A stretch of 64,000 nt of DNA from UBA3478 sp049596955 (lineage in GTDB: Bacteria; Bacteroidota; Bacteroidia; Flavobacteriales; Flavobacteriaceae). Positions 9,177-17,642 of the stretch are shown in pieces. The notes under the pieces are model-generated. The model was not told the DNA's origin, did no database searches, and worked only from the letters and a program-made list of their open reading frames with translations. Made by a program: the position numbers and the translations under genes. Numbering within the stretch: position 1 is the first letter of the stretch; each line of letters opens with the position of its first letter. The stretch covers positions 1 through 64,000 of the forward strand of contig JBMYMD010000004.1 of assembly GCA_049596955.1 (NCBI GenBank), read 5' to 3'.

Positions 9177-10217
9177 ATGCGACAAAGAGCAGAAGACAAT
9201 TTTTTAACCGTATTCATTCATGGAATGATTATGGGCATTGCAAATAAAATTCCAGGAGTGTCAGGAGGCTTAGTGGCCTTCGTTCTTGGATTTTACGAAA
9301 AATTTATTCTATCATTGAGCCGCTTAAACATCAAGAGTTTTGGCCTACTTTTTAGAGGTCGATTTCGAAGTTTTTTTAACTATGTTCAACTTCATTTTTT
9401 GTTTTTTTTGTTCCTAGGTGTATTGGTAAGTTATTTTAGTCTGGCTAAAATTTTAGACTATCTCTTAAACTTTTATGAATTGCATGTATGGAGTTTATTC
9501 TTTGGTCTTGTTTTAGGGTCTATTTATCACATCTCAAAACAAATTAAGTATCCCAACATCAACGCCTTTTTACTATTGTTCTTGGGGTTATGCATAGGTT
9601 ATGTGCTTGTCAACCTTACTCAAGCAAGTCAAAATGACAATCTGTGGTATATATTCCTTTGCGGGATTGTAAGTGTTTCAGGAATGACTCTTCCAGGCCT
9701 ATCTGGATCTTTTCTGCTTATTCTTATGGGTAATTATGTGTTATTATTGGTAGACTCAGTGAATATACTATTTGATGCTCTTAAAATTGTATTACAAGGA
9801 GACATAAACATCCTATGGTCAGATGAAAAAATTAGATCTACAAACACTGTTCTACTGGTTTTTTTGATGGGTAGTGTCACAGGTTTGGTAGCCTTTTCAC
9901 ACATGATAAAGTTCATTTACAAGCGATATCAAAATCAAACGGAACTGCTGATACTTGGATTTATTATTGGATCACTACAGATGCTTTGGCCTTGGAAAAT
10001 TGAAGTTTTTCAATTAAAAGAAAACCGTTTTGCCATGGATTCTGACCAACATCTCATTGTTTCGAATTACCTAGATTACTTACCAAATTTAAATCTCAGT
10101 GAGAATTGGACAGCTATCTTTACTATTTTGCTAGGGATTTCAACCGTTTTAATTTTAGAGAAAAATGCAGGCATTAAAAGAAAAATCAGTTTACGGATTA
10201 ATCGGAAGAAATATTGA
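9177..10217 (+). CDS. DUF368 (PopT-type) polyprenyl-phosphate transporter, copy 2
   Basis: A 346-residue paralogue of the gene before it. It keeps both signature loops: IPGVSGGLVAFVLGFYEK (near residue 28) and LPGLSGSFLLILMGNYV (near 170). It differs by two inserts, one of about 30 residues after the second loop (SVNILFDALKIVLQGDINIL) and one near the C-terminus (LKENRFAMDSDQHLIVSNYL). The copies are clearly diverged, so this is an old duplication that may have split roles or substrates. The 3' end overlaps aroE by 53 nt. Confidence 0.88.
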   Translation: MRQRAEDNFLTVFIHGMIMGIANKIPGVSGGLVAFVLGFYEKFILSLSRLNIKSFGLLFRGRFRSFFNYVQLHFLFFLFLGVLVSYFSLAKILDYLLNFYELHVWSLFFGLVLGSIYHISKQIKYPNINAFLLLFLGLCIGYVLVNLTQASQNDNLWYIFLCGIVSVSGMTLPGLSGSFLLILMGNYVLLLVDSVNILFDALKIVLQGDINILWSDEKIRSTNTVLLVFLMGSVTGLVAFSHMIKFIYKRYQNQTELLILGFIIGSLQMLWPWKIEVFQLKENRFAMDSDQHLIVSNYLDYLPNLNLSENWTAIFTILLGISTVLILEKNAGIKRKISLRINRKKY

Positions 10218-10917
10218 ATATTCGTTTTCACGAAATTATTTCAATCAGCGATTTAAAAAAGAGCAACTTTCTGACCATCAATATGTAAACTTTGATATCG
10301 ATGAAGTCTCTTCCTGCATAAAAGTATTTGATACTGCTGATCTAAAAGGCTGTAATGTAACTGTTCCTTACAAACAACAAATAATATCTTTTTTAGATGA
10401 CTTAGATGAAGGAGCCGAGAAAATCGGTGCCGTAAATTGTATTGATTTCAAGAATGGCAGAAAAATAGGTTATAACACAGATGTATACGGGTTTCAAAAA
10501 AGTCTAGAAAAACAGCTGTTTAAAAACGACCATAGGGCACTAATTCTAGGTACTGGAGGAGCTTCACTTGCAGTAGGATATTGCTTAGATAAATTGGGAA
10601 TCGAATACAAAAAAGTCTCTCGAACATCCAAAACCGGCGCAATCACTTATGAAAACTTAAGCGAAGAGGATATCAAAGACACTCAAATTATAATCAACTG
10701 CACACCATTAGGAACAAGTCCTAACATTACTTCAAAACCGCCTATTCCATACCACGCCATTTCTAATAAACACTATTTGTATGATTTAGTTTATAACCCA
10801 GAACTTAGTTCCTTCTTAAAAGAAGGAAAAACTAAAGGAGGTCGATTTAAAAATGGCTATGAAATGCTGATTTTACAGGCTGAAAGGTCATGGGAGATAT
10901 GGAATAACAACAGATAA
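10165..10917 (+). CDS. aroE: Shikimate dehydrogenase
   Basis: Reduces 3-dehydroshikimate to shikimate with NADPH in the chorismate pathway. The protein has 250 residues. The substrate site is shown by the start YGLIGRNIEYSFSR, by VTVPYK with catalytic K70, and by NTDVYGF with D106. The cofactor loop is LGTGGAS. No other aromatic-pathway gene is in the window. The ATG lies 53 nt inside the end of the second DUF368 gene; MQALKEKSVYGLIG is the right distance from the first motif, so the overlap is probably real. Confidence 0.95.
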   Translation: MQALKEKSVYGLIGRNIEYSFSRNYFNQRFKKEQLSDHQYVNFDIDEVSSCIKVFDTADLKGCNVTVPYKQQIISFLDDLDEGAEKIGAVNCIDFKNGRKIGYNTDVYGFQKSLEKQLFKNDHRALILGTGGASLAVGYCLDKLGIEYKKVSRTSKTGAITYENLSEEDIKDTQIIINCTPLGTSPNITSKPPIPYHAISNKHYLYDLVYNPELSSFLKEGKTKGGRFKNGYEMLILQAERSWEIWNNNR

Positions 10918-10918
10918 A

Positions 10919-10936
10919 TAACTTTGATTATTTTTG
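10919..10936 (+). promoter_or_regulatory. Two overlapping putative -7 boxes before the DUF349 gene
   Basis: TAACTTTG (10919-10926) and TATTTTTG (10929-10936) both match TAnnTTTG exactly, 41-51 nt before the ATG at 10977. AACTTTG at 10920-10926 can also pair with CAAAGTT at 10941-10947, which is followed by TTTA, so a weak terminator for aroE is the alternative reading. Confidence 0.4.
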
Positions 10937-10976
10937 TTTCCAAAGTTTTACAACACCAAACCTGAACCTATTACTG

Positions 10977-12854
10977 ATGAATACACCTGAAACCCAATCA
11001 ACGGCTGAATCACAAGAATTAGTTCCAGAAAACGTCCAAGAAAACGACAGTAAAGACAGCACAACTCAAGCAGAGGAACTACAAGAAGTCGATTACAACA
11101 CATTAGGCCTTGAAGCTCTAGTAGAAAAACTACAATATCTTATCGAAAATTATGAAATTCAGAAGATAACCAAACACGTTAGAGACATTAAAGATGCATT
11201 TGACTTTGAATTGAGAAAAGAGCGAAAAATTGCGCTAGACCAATTTATTTCTGAGGGGCAGGATGAAACAAACTTTAGGTTCGAATCACCTTTATCAAAA
11301 GAATTTGAAAAGCTTCACAAAAAATATAGAAATGAGAAAAGAGTATATAATCGTCAGTTTGAAAAACAATTAGAAGAAAATTTAATTGTTAAAAAAGGAA
11401 TCATACATCAAATTAAGGCTTTAATTGATGCCGACGAGAACCTAAACTCTACTTTCAAAAAATTTAAAGAACTTCAAGAGCAGTGGAAATCAACAGGACC
11501 TGTTCCAAAAATCGTGAATGATGACCTTTGGAAAACCTATCATCATCACGTCGAACGTTTTTATGATTTTGTTTATTTGAACAAGGAACTGAGAGATAAA
11601 GATTTTAAACACAATTATCAAGAGAAACTCAAAATTGTAGAGAAAGCAGAGCAGTTGAGTGAAGAAGTCGATTTTAGACGCGCTTATTCAGAATTGCAAA
11701 TTCTGCACAAAATTTGGAAGGAAGACTTAGGGCCAGTAGCCAAAGAACAAAGAGAAGAAATCTGGGAGCGATTTAGTGCAGCCACCAAGGTAATGCACAA
11801 TAAAAAACAAGAGTTTCAAAAGGTTCTTGATTTAGAATTCGAAGAAAATTTAACTCATAAAAATAAAATCTTAGACCAGATTACCCATTTGGTGAGTAAT
11901 ATGGCAAATAATCACAATAAGGTTCAGAATCAAATTAAAGAGTTTGAACAATTGCGAGATCAGTTTTATAAAGTGGGTAGAGTACCAAATAAACGTCAGA
12001 AAGAAATTATAAATCGACTTAAAAGTTTAACTAAAAATTTCAATTCCAAAAAGAATCAATTCTATAAAGTTCAAAAAAAGAATCAACAAGAAAATTTAAA
12101 ATTAAAAAAAGAACTTGTAGAAAAGGCAAATGCGTTAAAAGACAGTGATGATTTTAAAATTGTTACTCCAAAAATGATCAAGATTCAGAATGATTGGAAA
12201 AAAATAGGTCACATACCAAGAAATCAATCGGAAACCTTGTGGCAAGAATTCAAAACAGCTTGTAACCATTACTTTGATCGAATTAACAAAGAAAAAAATC
12301 AAGTTCAAAGAGAGGAAGACAAAAACTTCAAAGCAAAAAAGAACATACTAGAAGAGTTAAAGAAATTTGCCCCAGGTAAAGAAGAAAAAGAGAATTTAAA
12401 GTTTATTAATTCATTAATAATGAAGTGGGATTCTATTGGTTTTGTCCCTCGTCAAAAGATGAAGCAGCTTTCAAGCTATCAACAGTTGATTGAGAAATGT
12501 TATGCGAAAATGGGACTCACCTCTGAACAGGCAGAATTCCTGTCATTTGATCAAAAATTTGAATTGTTAACCCAGCATGAGGATGTAAACAGTATTCAAA
12601 AAGAACGAATGCGTATAAAAGAGAAAGTCAATGAACTCAAAGATCAAACTCGTCAGTTAGAAAATAATTTGCAATTTTTCGCTAATGCAAAAGATGATAA
12701 TCCACTTGTAGTAAATGTTTTAAATGATATAAAAAATCATAACGAAGTCATCCAAGGATGGAACGAAAAATCTAAACAACTCAACATCTTGATTAATAAA
12801 ATATCTAAAGCGCAAGAAGATCAGCAGCCACCTGAAGATTCAAGTGACGCTTAA
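10977..12854 (+). CDS. DUF349-repeat protein
   Basis: A 625-residue hydrophilic, helix-rich protein. After an acidic, low-complexity N-terminus (residues 1-45) it holds several DUF349 units. Each carries the typical pattern FKELQEQWKSTGPVPK, LHKIWKEDLGPVAKEQREEI, IQNDWKKIGHIPRNQSETLW or MKWDSIGFVPRQKM, and each is followed by helical linkers. No enzymatic motif, signal peptide or membrane segment is present, so it is probably a cytoplasmic coiled-coil-like protein. The function of the family is not established. The stop codon touches that of rny on the other strand with no base between. Confidence 0.88.
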   Translation: MNTPETQSTAESQELVPENVQENDSKDSTTQAEELQEVDYNTLGLEALVEKLQYLIENYEIQKITKHVRDIKDAFDFELRKERKIALDQFISEGQDETNFRFESPLSKEFEKLHKKYRNEKRVYNRQFEKQLEENLIVKKGIIHQIKALIDADENLNSTFKKFKELQEQWKSTGPVPKIVNDDLWKTYHHHVERFYDFVYLNKELRDKDFKHNYQEKLKIVEKAEQLSEEVDFRRAYSELQILHKIWKEDLGPVAKEQREEIWERFSAATKVMHNKKQEFQKVLDLEFEENLTHKNKILDQITHLVSNMANNHNKVQNQIKEFEQLRDQFYKVGRVPNKRQKEIINRLKSLTKNFNSKKNQFYKVQKKNQQENLKLKKELVEKANALKDSDDFKIVTPKMIKIQNDWKKIGHIPRNQSETLWQEFKTACNHYFDRINKEKNQVQREEDKNFKAKKNILEELKKFAPGKEEKENLKFINSLIMKWDSIGFVPRQKMKQLSSYQQLIEKCYAKMGLTSEQAEFLSFDQKFELLTQHEDVNSIQKERMRIKEKVNELKDQTRQLENNLQFFANAKDDNPLVVNVLNDIKNHNEVIQGWNEKSKQLNILINKISKAQEDQQPPEDSSDA

Positions 12855-14426
12855 TTACTTTGCGATATTTACAGACCTCGTTTCTCTGATAACCGTAACC
12901 TTAACTTGACCAGGGTAGGTCATATCCGTTTGGATTTTTTGTGAAATTTCAAATGAAATCTGGTTAGCTTTATCGTCACTTACTTTATCACTAGATACAA
13001 TTACTCTTAATTCTCTACCTGCTTGAATCGCATATGCCTTATCAACACCTTTAAATCCTAGCGCGATATCTTCCATTTCCTTAAGGCGCTGAATGTATGA
13101 ATCCACAACCTGTCTTCTTGCTCCTGGTCTAGCTCCACTAATTGCATCACAAACTTGAACAATTGGTGAAATTAAGGAGGTCATCTCAATTTCGTCATGA
13201 TGCGCTCCAATGGCATTACAGACTTCTTTATTTTCCTTGTATTTTTGAGCCCACTGCATACCTAATATAGCGTGAGGCGTCTCAATTTCAACCTCTACCA
13301 TAGGAACCTTTCCTATATCATGCAATAAACCTGCTCGCTTTGCCAACTTGGGATTCAAACCAAGTTCTGCGGCCATTATACCGCAAAGCTTAGCTACCTC
13401 CCTAGAGTGCTGAAGCAAATTTTGACCATAAGATGAGCGATATTTCATTCTACCTACGGCTTTAATGAGTTCAGGATGTAAACCGTGTATACCCAAATCG
13501 ATTATTGTTCTTTTCCCAACCTGAATAATTTCTTCATCAATTTGCTTTTGAGTCTTTTTTACCACTTCTTCTATTCTCGCAGGATGAATTCTACCATCTG
13601 TAACCAATCGATGCAAACTCAATCTTGCAACTTCTCTTCGCACCGCATCAAATGAAGATAAAATAATCGCTTCAGGGGTATCATCAACAATTATCTCTAC
13701 TCCTGTTGCAGATTCAATAGTTCTAATATTACGTCCTTCTCGACCAATAATACGTCCTTTTACATCATCAGACTCCAGATTAAAGACAGAAACACAATTT
13801 TCAATTGCCTCTTCAGTTCCGATTCGTTGAATTGTATTGATTATAATTTTTTTCGCCTCTTGTTGAGCTGTTAATTTAGCCTCTTCTAAAGCGTTTTGCA
13901 TAAATGAGAGCGCATCCGCCTTAGCCTTGTCTTTAAGAGATTCTACCAACTGTGATTTGGCCTCCTCGGCAGATAGACCTGAAATTACTTCGAGCTGTTG
14001 CACATGACTTTCGTGAAGTTTTTCAATTTCTTGGGTCTTTTTGTCTACTAATTTATTTTTGTGACTTAATGAATCAATTTGGTTTTCTAATTGTGAGTTA
14101 AGGTTTTTATTGGACTTCAAAAGTGAATTGACTTCATTTTCTTTATCTCTTGTTCGTTTTTCAACCTCTCCTATTTTCTTTTCTTTGGACAAAATAAATT
14201 TTTCATGTTCAGATTTCAATTCCAGAAATTTTTCTTTAGCCTGAAATATTTTGTCTTTCTTGATTTGTTCTCCATCTTTTTTGGCACTGTTCAAAATTCT
14301 TTGAGCCTCTTGTTTGGCCTGACTTATCAATCCGTTGCCTTTATTTTTACTCGCAATTTGCGCAATTAGAAAACCCACTCCGAGGCCTACAACTGCTGCG
14401 ATAATAAGTAGTGTATTTGCTTCCAT
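12855..14426 (-). CDS. rny: Ribonuclease Y
   Basis: Membrane-anchored endoribonuclease that starts mRNA decay. The 523 residues show the expected order: an N-terminal membrane helix (residues 5-24), a long coiled coil (about 30-200), a KH RNA-binding domain with GRIIGREGRN (224-233), and an HD phosphohydrolase domain with H340 and the metal-binding HD pair at 369-370 (LLHDIGKVPM). The start is the ATG before the anchor. The upstream 6S-like RNA, zapA and the zapB-like gene lie on the same strand. Convergent with the DUF349 gene without any gap. Confidence 0.97.
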   Translation of the reverse strand: MEANTLLIIAAVVGLGVGFLIAQIASKNKGNGLISQAKQEAQRILNSAKKDGEQIKKDKIFQAKEKFLELKSEHEKFILSKEKKIGEVEKRTRDKENEVNSLLKSNKNLNSQLENQIDSLSHKNKLVDKKTQEIEKLHESHVQQLEVISGLSAEEAKSQLVESLKDKAKADALSFMQNALEEAKLTAQQEAKKIIINTIQRIGTEEAIENCVSVFNLESDDVKGRIIGREGRNIRTIESATGVEIIVDDTPEAIILSSFDAVRREVARLSLHRLVTDGRIHPARIEEVVKKTQKQIDEEIIQVGKRTIIDLGIHGLHPELIKAVGRMKYRSSYGQNLLQHSREVAKLCGIMAAELGLNPKLAKRAGLLHDIGKVPMVEVEIETPHAILGMQWAQKYKENKEVCNAIGAHHDEIEMTSLISPIVQVCDAISGARPGARRQVVDSYIQRLKEMEDIALGFKGVDKAYAIQAGRELRVIVSSDKVSDDKANQISFEISQKIQTDMTYPGQVKVTVIRETRSVNIAK

Positions 14427-14441
14427 TTTATATAATTAAAA

Positions 14442-14598
14442 CCCACATTGGAGGGGTTTTGTACAAACTCCATTTTATCAGGTTTAGGGCTAACCAACTG
14501 CTTAAAAATCTCAATCTAGTTGAGCTTGTTCGCACAATCGAAACTCACCCTTTTTAATTGAACTTTCGTTGAGTTTGTCAAACTATGACCAATGTGGG
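14442..14598 (-). ncRNA. ssrS: 6S-like regulatory RNA (6S-Flavo type)
   Basis: The zapA-rny gap folds as a long rod with matched ends. On the minus strand the 5' end CCCACATTGG (14598-14589) pairs perfectly with CCAATGTGGG (14451-14442). Inside, after near-symmetrical loops of 11 and 12 nt, CAAACTC (14577-14571) pairs with GAGTTTG (14470-14464). Between them is a large, weakly paired region with small hairpins. A closing stem plus central bubble of about 157 nt is the 6S RNA plan, which mimics an open promoter and binds RNA polymerase. Neighbourhood to zapA is also typical of ssrS in other bacteria. T-rich sequence after the closing stem (GGGTTTTAATT) fits a 3' end. The strand is inferred from zapA and rny. 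Confidence 0.78.
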
Positions 14599-14623
14599 AA
14601 ATTTTAAGAAAGAGTCGTCTATA

Positions 14624-14911
14624 CTATTGTAACTCCTTCTCTACTATTGTTGTCATCAACTTTAATTTCTCGAGACTATCATCGTATTGTCTCGAATCAA
14701 ATTTTGAATCTTCTAATCGTGTCGCAAATTGGAGCAAACACATAGCTAAAACATCTTGCTTATCAGATACAGCATAATTTTGTTCAAGGCTTTTAATCAC
14801 CTCTTGCGCCTTACGCGCTGCTCTCTGTATAACTTCTTCACGATCAGCGTCTACTGTCAGAGGGTAAACCCGTCCAGCAACATTCAATTTTATTTTAATT
14901 TTTTCAGTCAT
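14624..14911 (-). CDS. zapA: Cell division protein ZapA
   Basis: A 95-residue ZapA-family protein that bundles FtsZ filaments at midcell. The beta-strand start KIKIKLNVAGRVYPLTVDAD and the RAARKAQEVIKSL segment, followed by a helical, coiled-coil C-terminus ending EKLKLMTTIVEKELQ, are as in the family. I take ATG 14911 (MTEKIKIK) rather than the longer frame from 14953, which would overlap the upstream gene. It starts just after the stop of the ZapB-like gene, and the 6S-like RNA follows 25 nt after its stop. Confidence 0.92.
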   Translation of the reverse strand: MTEKIKIKLNVAGRVYPLTVDADREEVIQRAARKAQEVIKSLEQNYAVSDKQDVLAMCLLQFATRLEDSKFDSRQYDDSLEKLKLMTTIVEKELQ

Positions 14912-14915
14912 TAAC

Positions 14916-15197
14916 CTAAGCATCCATGTGATCAATACACCACTCCAACTCAATTAGCATTTGATCAATTCTATTGATTACAGGGCTGCTCGAATTTATA
15001 TTTCCCTTGTTCAATTTGTTTTGTTGGAGACCTTCTTTCAATTCACGCAATTCATTCTTTAAATATGCGTTGTCATTAGTGAGTCTCTTATTGTCTAATA
15101 TCAGCCTGTTGTTCGTATCTTTTAATTGTTTAAGATGTTCAGTAAGCGATATTAACTTAGACTCTAAATACGTGATTGATTCAAAAAGCTCTTTCAA
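14916..15197 (-). CDS. Short coiled-coil protein, ZapB-like
   Basis: A 93-residue protein whose first 60 residues are one continuous coiled coil (LESKLISLTEHLKQLKDTNN, then RLTNDNAYLKNELRELKEGL), followed by a short linker and a C-terminal helix. Its size, coil and place directly before zapA suggest a ZapB-like or FtsZ-ring accessory protein, though this is an inference from context. The start appears to be TTG at 15197. An exact -7 box (TATTTTTG on the minus strand, 15212-15205) lies just upstream. Confidence 0.75.
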   Translation of the reverse strand: MKELFESITYLESKLISLTEHLKQLKDTNNRLILDNKRLTNDNAYLKNELRELKEGLQQNKLNKGNINSSSPVINRIDQMLIELEWCIDHMDA

Positions 15198-15204
15198 AAC
15201 ATAT

Positions 15205-15212
15205 CAAAAATA
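15205..15212 (-). promoter_or_regulatory. Putative -7 box for the zapB-like/zapA/6S unit
   Basis: TATTTTTG on the minus strand matches TAnnTTTG. Only 7 nt separate it from the TTG start at 15197, which implies a leader of a few bases. No clear -33 TTG is seen. Confidence 0.45.
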
Positions 15213-15256
15213 CGAAAACTCTGTTTAAAAACACTTTAACCTAAAACCGCTTTCAA

Positions 15257-16969
15257 TTGACCCTTAAAACTTACAATAGCATTTATTTTTTTCTATGGTT
15301 ATACACACTGCAGTTAACATGTGTATTTGCTCAGCACAATGAAAACAGTTTTCAACTCCATAATCCTATAAATAAAGAATTACTTCTAGCAGGAACCTTT
15401 GGTGAACTTCGTTCAAACCATTTTCATGCTGGAGTAGATATCAAAACCAATGGAAGAGAAGGGCTGTCCGTTTATGCAGCAGATAATGGTTTTGTCAGTA
15501 GAATTAAAATTTCAACTGGAGGCTATGGTAAAGCGCTTTACATAGAGCACCCTAATGGTCTCACTACAGTATATGCGCATCTAAGCCGTTATAGTGACAA
15601 GATTGAAGAACTCATTCGAAAACATCAATACAAAGTAAAAAAATACGAGGTTGAATTGTTCCCCAAACGAGATGAAATACAAGTAGAACAAAACGAGGTA
15701 ATCGCCTATTCTGGAAATACGGGAGGATCTTCCGGGCCACATTTACATTTTGAGATAAGAAAGACAGCAGGGCAAATTCCAGTGAATCCTCTTAAATATG
15801 GAATTCATATTCAAGATAAAACACCTCCCAGTGTTCGAAGTTTATACGCCTATCCTGTTAAAAGTAACAGCATAATTAACAAGAGTCAAGTACCTATTAA
15901 AATACCCATCAAAAGAACTGATAACAGTCATTTTAGCACAGATAGTGTTTTGGTTTCTAATAGTCTTGGACTAGGTCTGAACAGCTTTGACCGCCAAGAT
16001 TTAACCTACAATAAAAATGGTCTTCATCAAATCAAGGTGTGGCACAAGGAGAGACTTATTCAACATTATTTATTCGAATCTTTTACGTTTTCAGAAACTA
16101 AAAAAATCAATGAACTCATCGACTATGATCGTTTAATAAATACCAGAGAACGCGTTTTAAAACTATTCACCTCGAAGGAGTTTACAGGCTCTAGTATAAT
16201 CCAAAAACAAAACAATAACGGGAACATAGAAATCAAAAATGGTGAAAAAGGGATAATTAAGATTGAACTTATTGATTTTAATGAAAATAAAACTACAATT
16301 CGAATTCCATATAAAGGGATGACCCAAGAAGTCAGTATTCCAAAACCTACAATAGAATTAACACCCTACTTTGTAGATCATCAAAAGGCATTCAATTGGA
16401 AAAAAAATGATTTTGAAGTTCGTTTTAAGCCAAATAGTTTTGTAAAAGATACCTATCTAAACTTAAATTTAGAGGATGATGTCATTGAAATAGATAGAGA
16501 AAGCAGGTATTTAAAACAGCGATTTAAAATCTTGAAGTATGGTGATGAAAAGGATAGCTTAAGAGGAAAAAAGTACTTTTTTAGAAAGGCTAAAAACAAT
16601 AGAGAATATCCAGTAATGACTAGAGAAGTAAATGGAGCTATTGTAGCTGAGAGTTCAATCTTAGGCGTATACGGTATAAGTATTGATACCATTAAACCCA
16701 CACTCAGAACTGTTAATTTTAAGAAAGATCAATCCATCCGAAATTACAAACTTCTCAAACTAAAAACCTCAGACAGTCAAACGGGAATTAAATCTTACAA
16801 TGCCTACTTCAATGGTAATTGGATTTTAATGTCCTACGAACCTAAAACAAGTACCTTAACGATTGACACCGACGAATTGAGTTTTATCGAACCTCAACAA
16901 GAACTGAAGGTCATTGTTGAAGATTTTAAAAACAACAAACAAGAACTGATTCTAAATATCAAAAAATAA
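15257..16969 (+). CDS. Exported M23-family metallopeptidase (LytM/lysostaphin type)
   Basis: A 570-residue exported protein. A signal peptide covers about residues 1-25 (FFLWLYTLQLTCVFAQ). The M23 zinc-peptidase domain lies near residues 45-185, with HFHAGVD (H57, D61) and the HLHFE motif (162-166), so all zinc ligands are there. It probably cuts peptidoglycan cross-links or amidase-type substrates in the periplasm. The 380 residues after the domain are beta-rich and resemble no family I can name. The start is TTG, since no ATG precedes the signal peptide in frame. Confidence 0.9.
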   Translation: MTLKTYNSIYFFLWLYTLQLTCVFAQHNENSFQLHNPINKELLLAGTFGELRSNHFHAGVDIKTNGREGLSVYAADNGFVSRIKISTGGYGKALYIEHPNGLTTVYAHLSRYSDKIEELIRKHQYKVKKYEVELFPKRDEIQVEQNEVIAYSGNTGGSSGPHLHFEIRKTAGQIPVNPLKYGIHIQDKTPPSVRSLYAYPVKSNSIINKSQVPIKIPIKRTDNSHFSTDSVLVSNSLGLGLNSFDRQDLTYNKNGLHQIKVWHKERLIQHYLFESFTFSETKKINELIDYDRLINTRERVLKLFTSKEFTGSSIIQKQNNNGNIEIKNGEKGIIKIELIDFNENKTTIRIPYKGMTQEVSIPKPTIELTPYFVDHQKAFNWKKNDFEVRFKPNSFVKDTYLNLNLEDDVIEIDRESRYLKQRFKILKYGDEKDSLRGKKYFFRKAKNNREYPVMTREVNGAIVAESSILGVYGISIDTIKPTLRTVNFKKDQSIRNYKLLKLKTSDSQTGIKSYNAYFNGNWILMSYEPKTSTLTIDTDELSFIEPQQELKVIVEDFKNNKQELILNIKK

Positions 16970-16993
16970 ACGCGTAAATCGTTAAAATTCAAT

Positions 16994-17001
16994 TACTTTT
17001 G
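16994..17001 (+). promoter_or_regulatory. Putative -7 box for the secreted-protein gene at 17015
   Basis: TACTTTTG matches TAnnTTTG and ends 13 nt before the ATG at 17015. This supports ATG 17015 over the TTG at 17009, which would leave almost no leader. Confidence 0.45.
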
Positions 17002-17014
17002 AAAAAAATTGTCG

Positions 17015-17638
17015 ATGAAACGATTGCTTTTAATTTTCATAGCTCTTTGGAGCATTCCTCTTGCCGTATTCGCTCAAAAAGACATATTTCTCAGCCCGAA
17101 ATTCAATGAGCTCACTAAAGAGCATAAAGTATTGGCAATCATTCCATTTAAATCAGTTCTTGATTTAAACACCACACAAAAAGCTGACAGCGAAGAAATT
17201 GAAGGAAAGGCAGTGCAGACGGGTTTGGAAAATTATTTCAACCAGCGAAAAAAAAGAAAAAAGTTTACTGTTGAATTTCAAGAAATTAAAACCACAAATC
17301 AAATACTAAATGATCAAAAAATCAATTATGACGACATTGGCCTCTATTCTTCTAAAGACCTCGCTAGAATTTTAGGAGTAGATGGAATTATCTCTGGATC
17401 AATACAGTTAAACGTGTTGCTTTCACAAGGAATAGAAAAAGATTCAGGTCTTGGAGATTTTCTTTTTTTCGATTCAGATTTTGGTAGAATCGCTGTAAAA
17501 ATAAGTGATGGTATGACAGGAAAATTATTGTGGAAATACGACAAAGCAATTACCCGAAAAGGAGGCAAAAACACCATTGAATTCATAGACAGTATGATGA
17601 AAAAAGCTTCTCGAAATTTTCCCTACGACAGAAATTGA
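17015..17638 (+). CDS. Exported protein of unknown function
   Basis: A 207-residue protein with a clean signal peptide (MKRLLLIFIALWSIPLAVFA, then Q). The mature part has a mixed alpha/beta pattern: HKVLAIIPFKSVLDL, then LARILGVDGIISGSIQLNVLL, then GRIAVKISDGMTGKLLWKYD. The 'action of a newly synthesised periplasmic component' layout (DVDGIISGSI, then a strand on 'TGKLLWKY') recalls CsgG/GNA1162-like periplasmic proteins, but the match is loose. The lack of a lipobox cysteine argues against a CsgG lipoprotein. It ends 4 nt before the convergent cysteine desulfurase. Confidence 0.7.
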   Translation: MKRLLLIFIALWSIPLAVFAQKDIFLSPKFNELTKEHKVLAIIPFKSVLDLNTTQKADSEEIEGKAVQTGLENYFNQRKKRKKFTVEFQEIKTTNQILNDQKINYDDIGLYSSKDLARILGVDGIISGSIQLNVLLSQGIEKDSGLGDFLFFDSDFGRIAVKISDGMTGKLLWKYDKAITRKGGKNTIEFIDSMMKKASRNFPYDRN

Positions 17639-17642
17639 GCCT

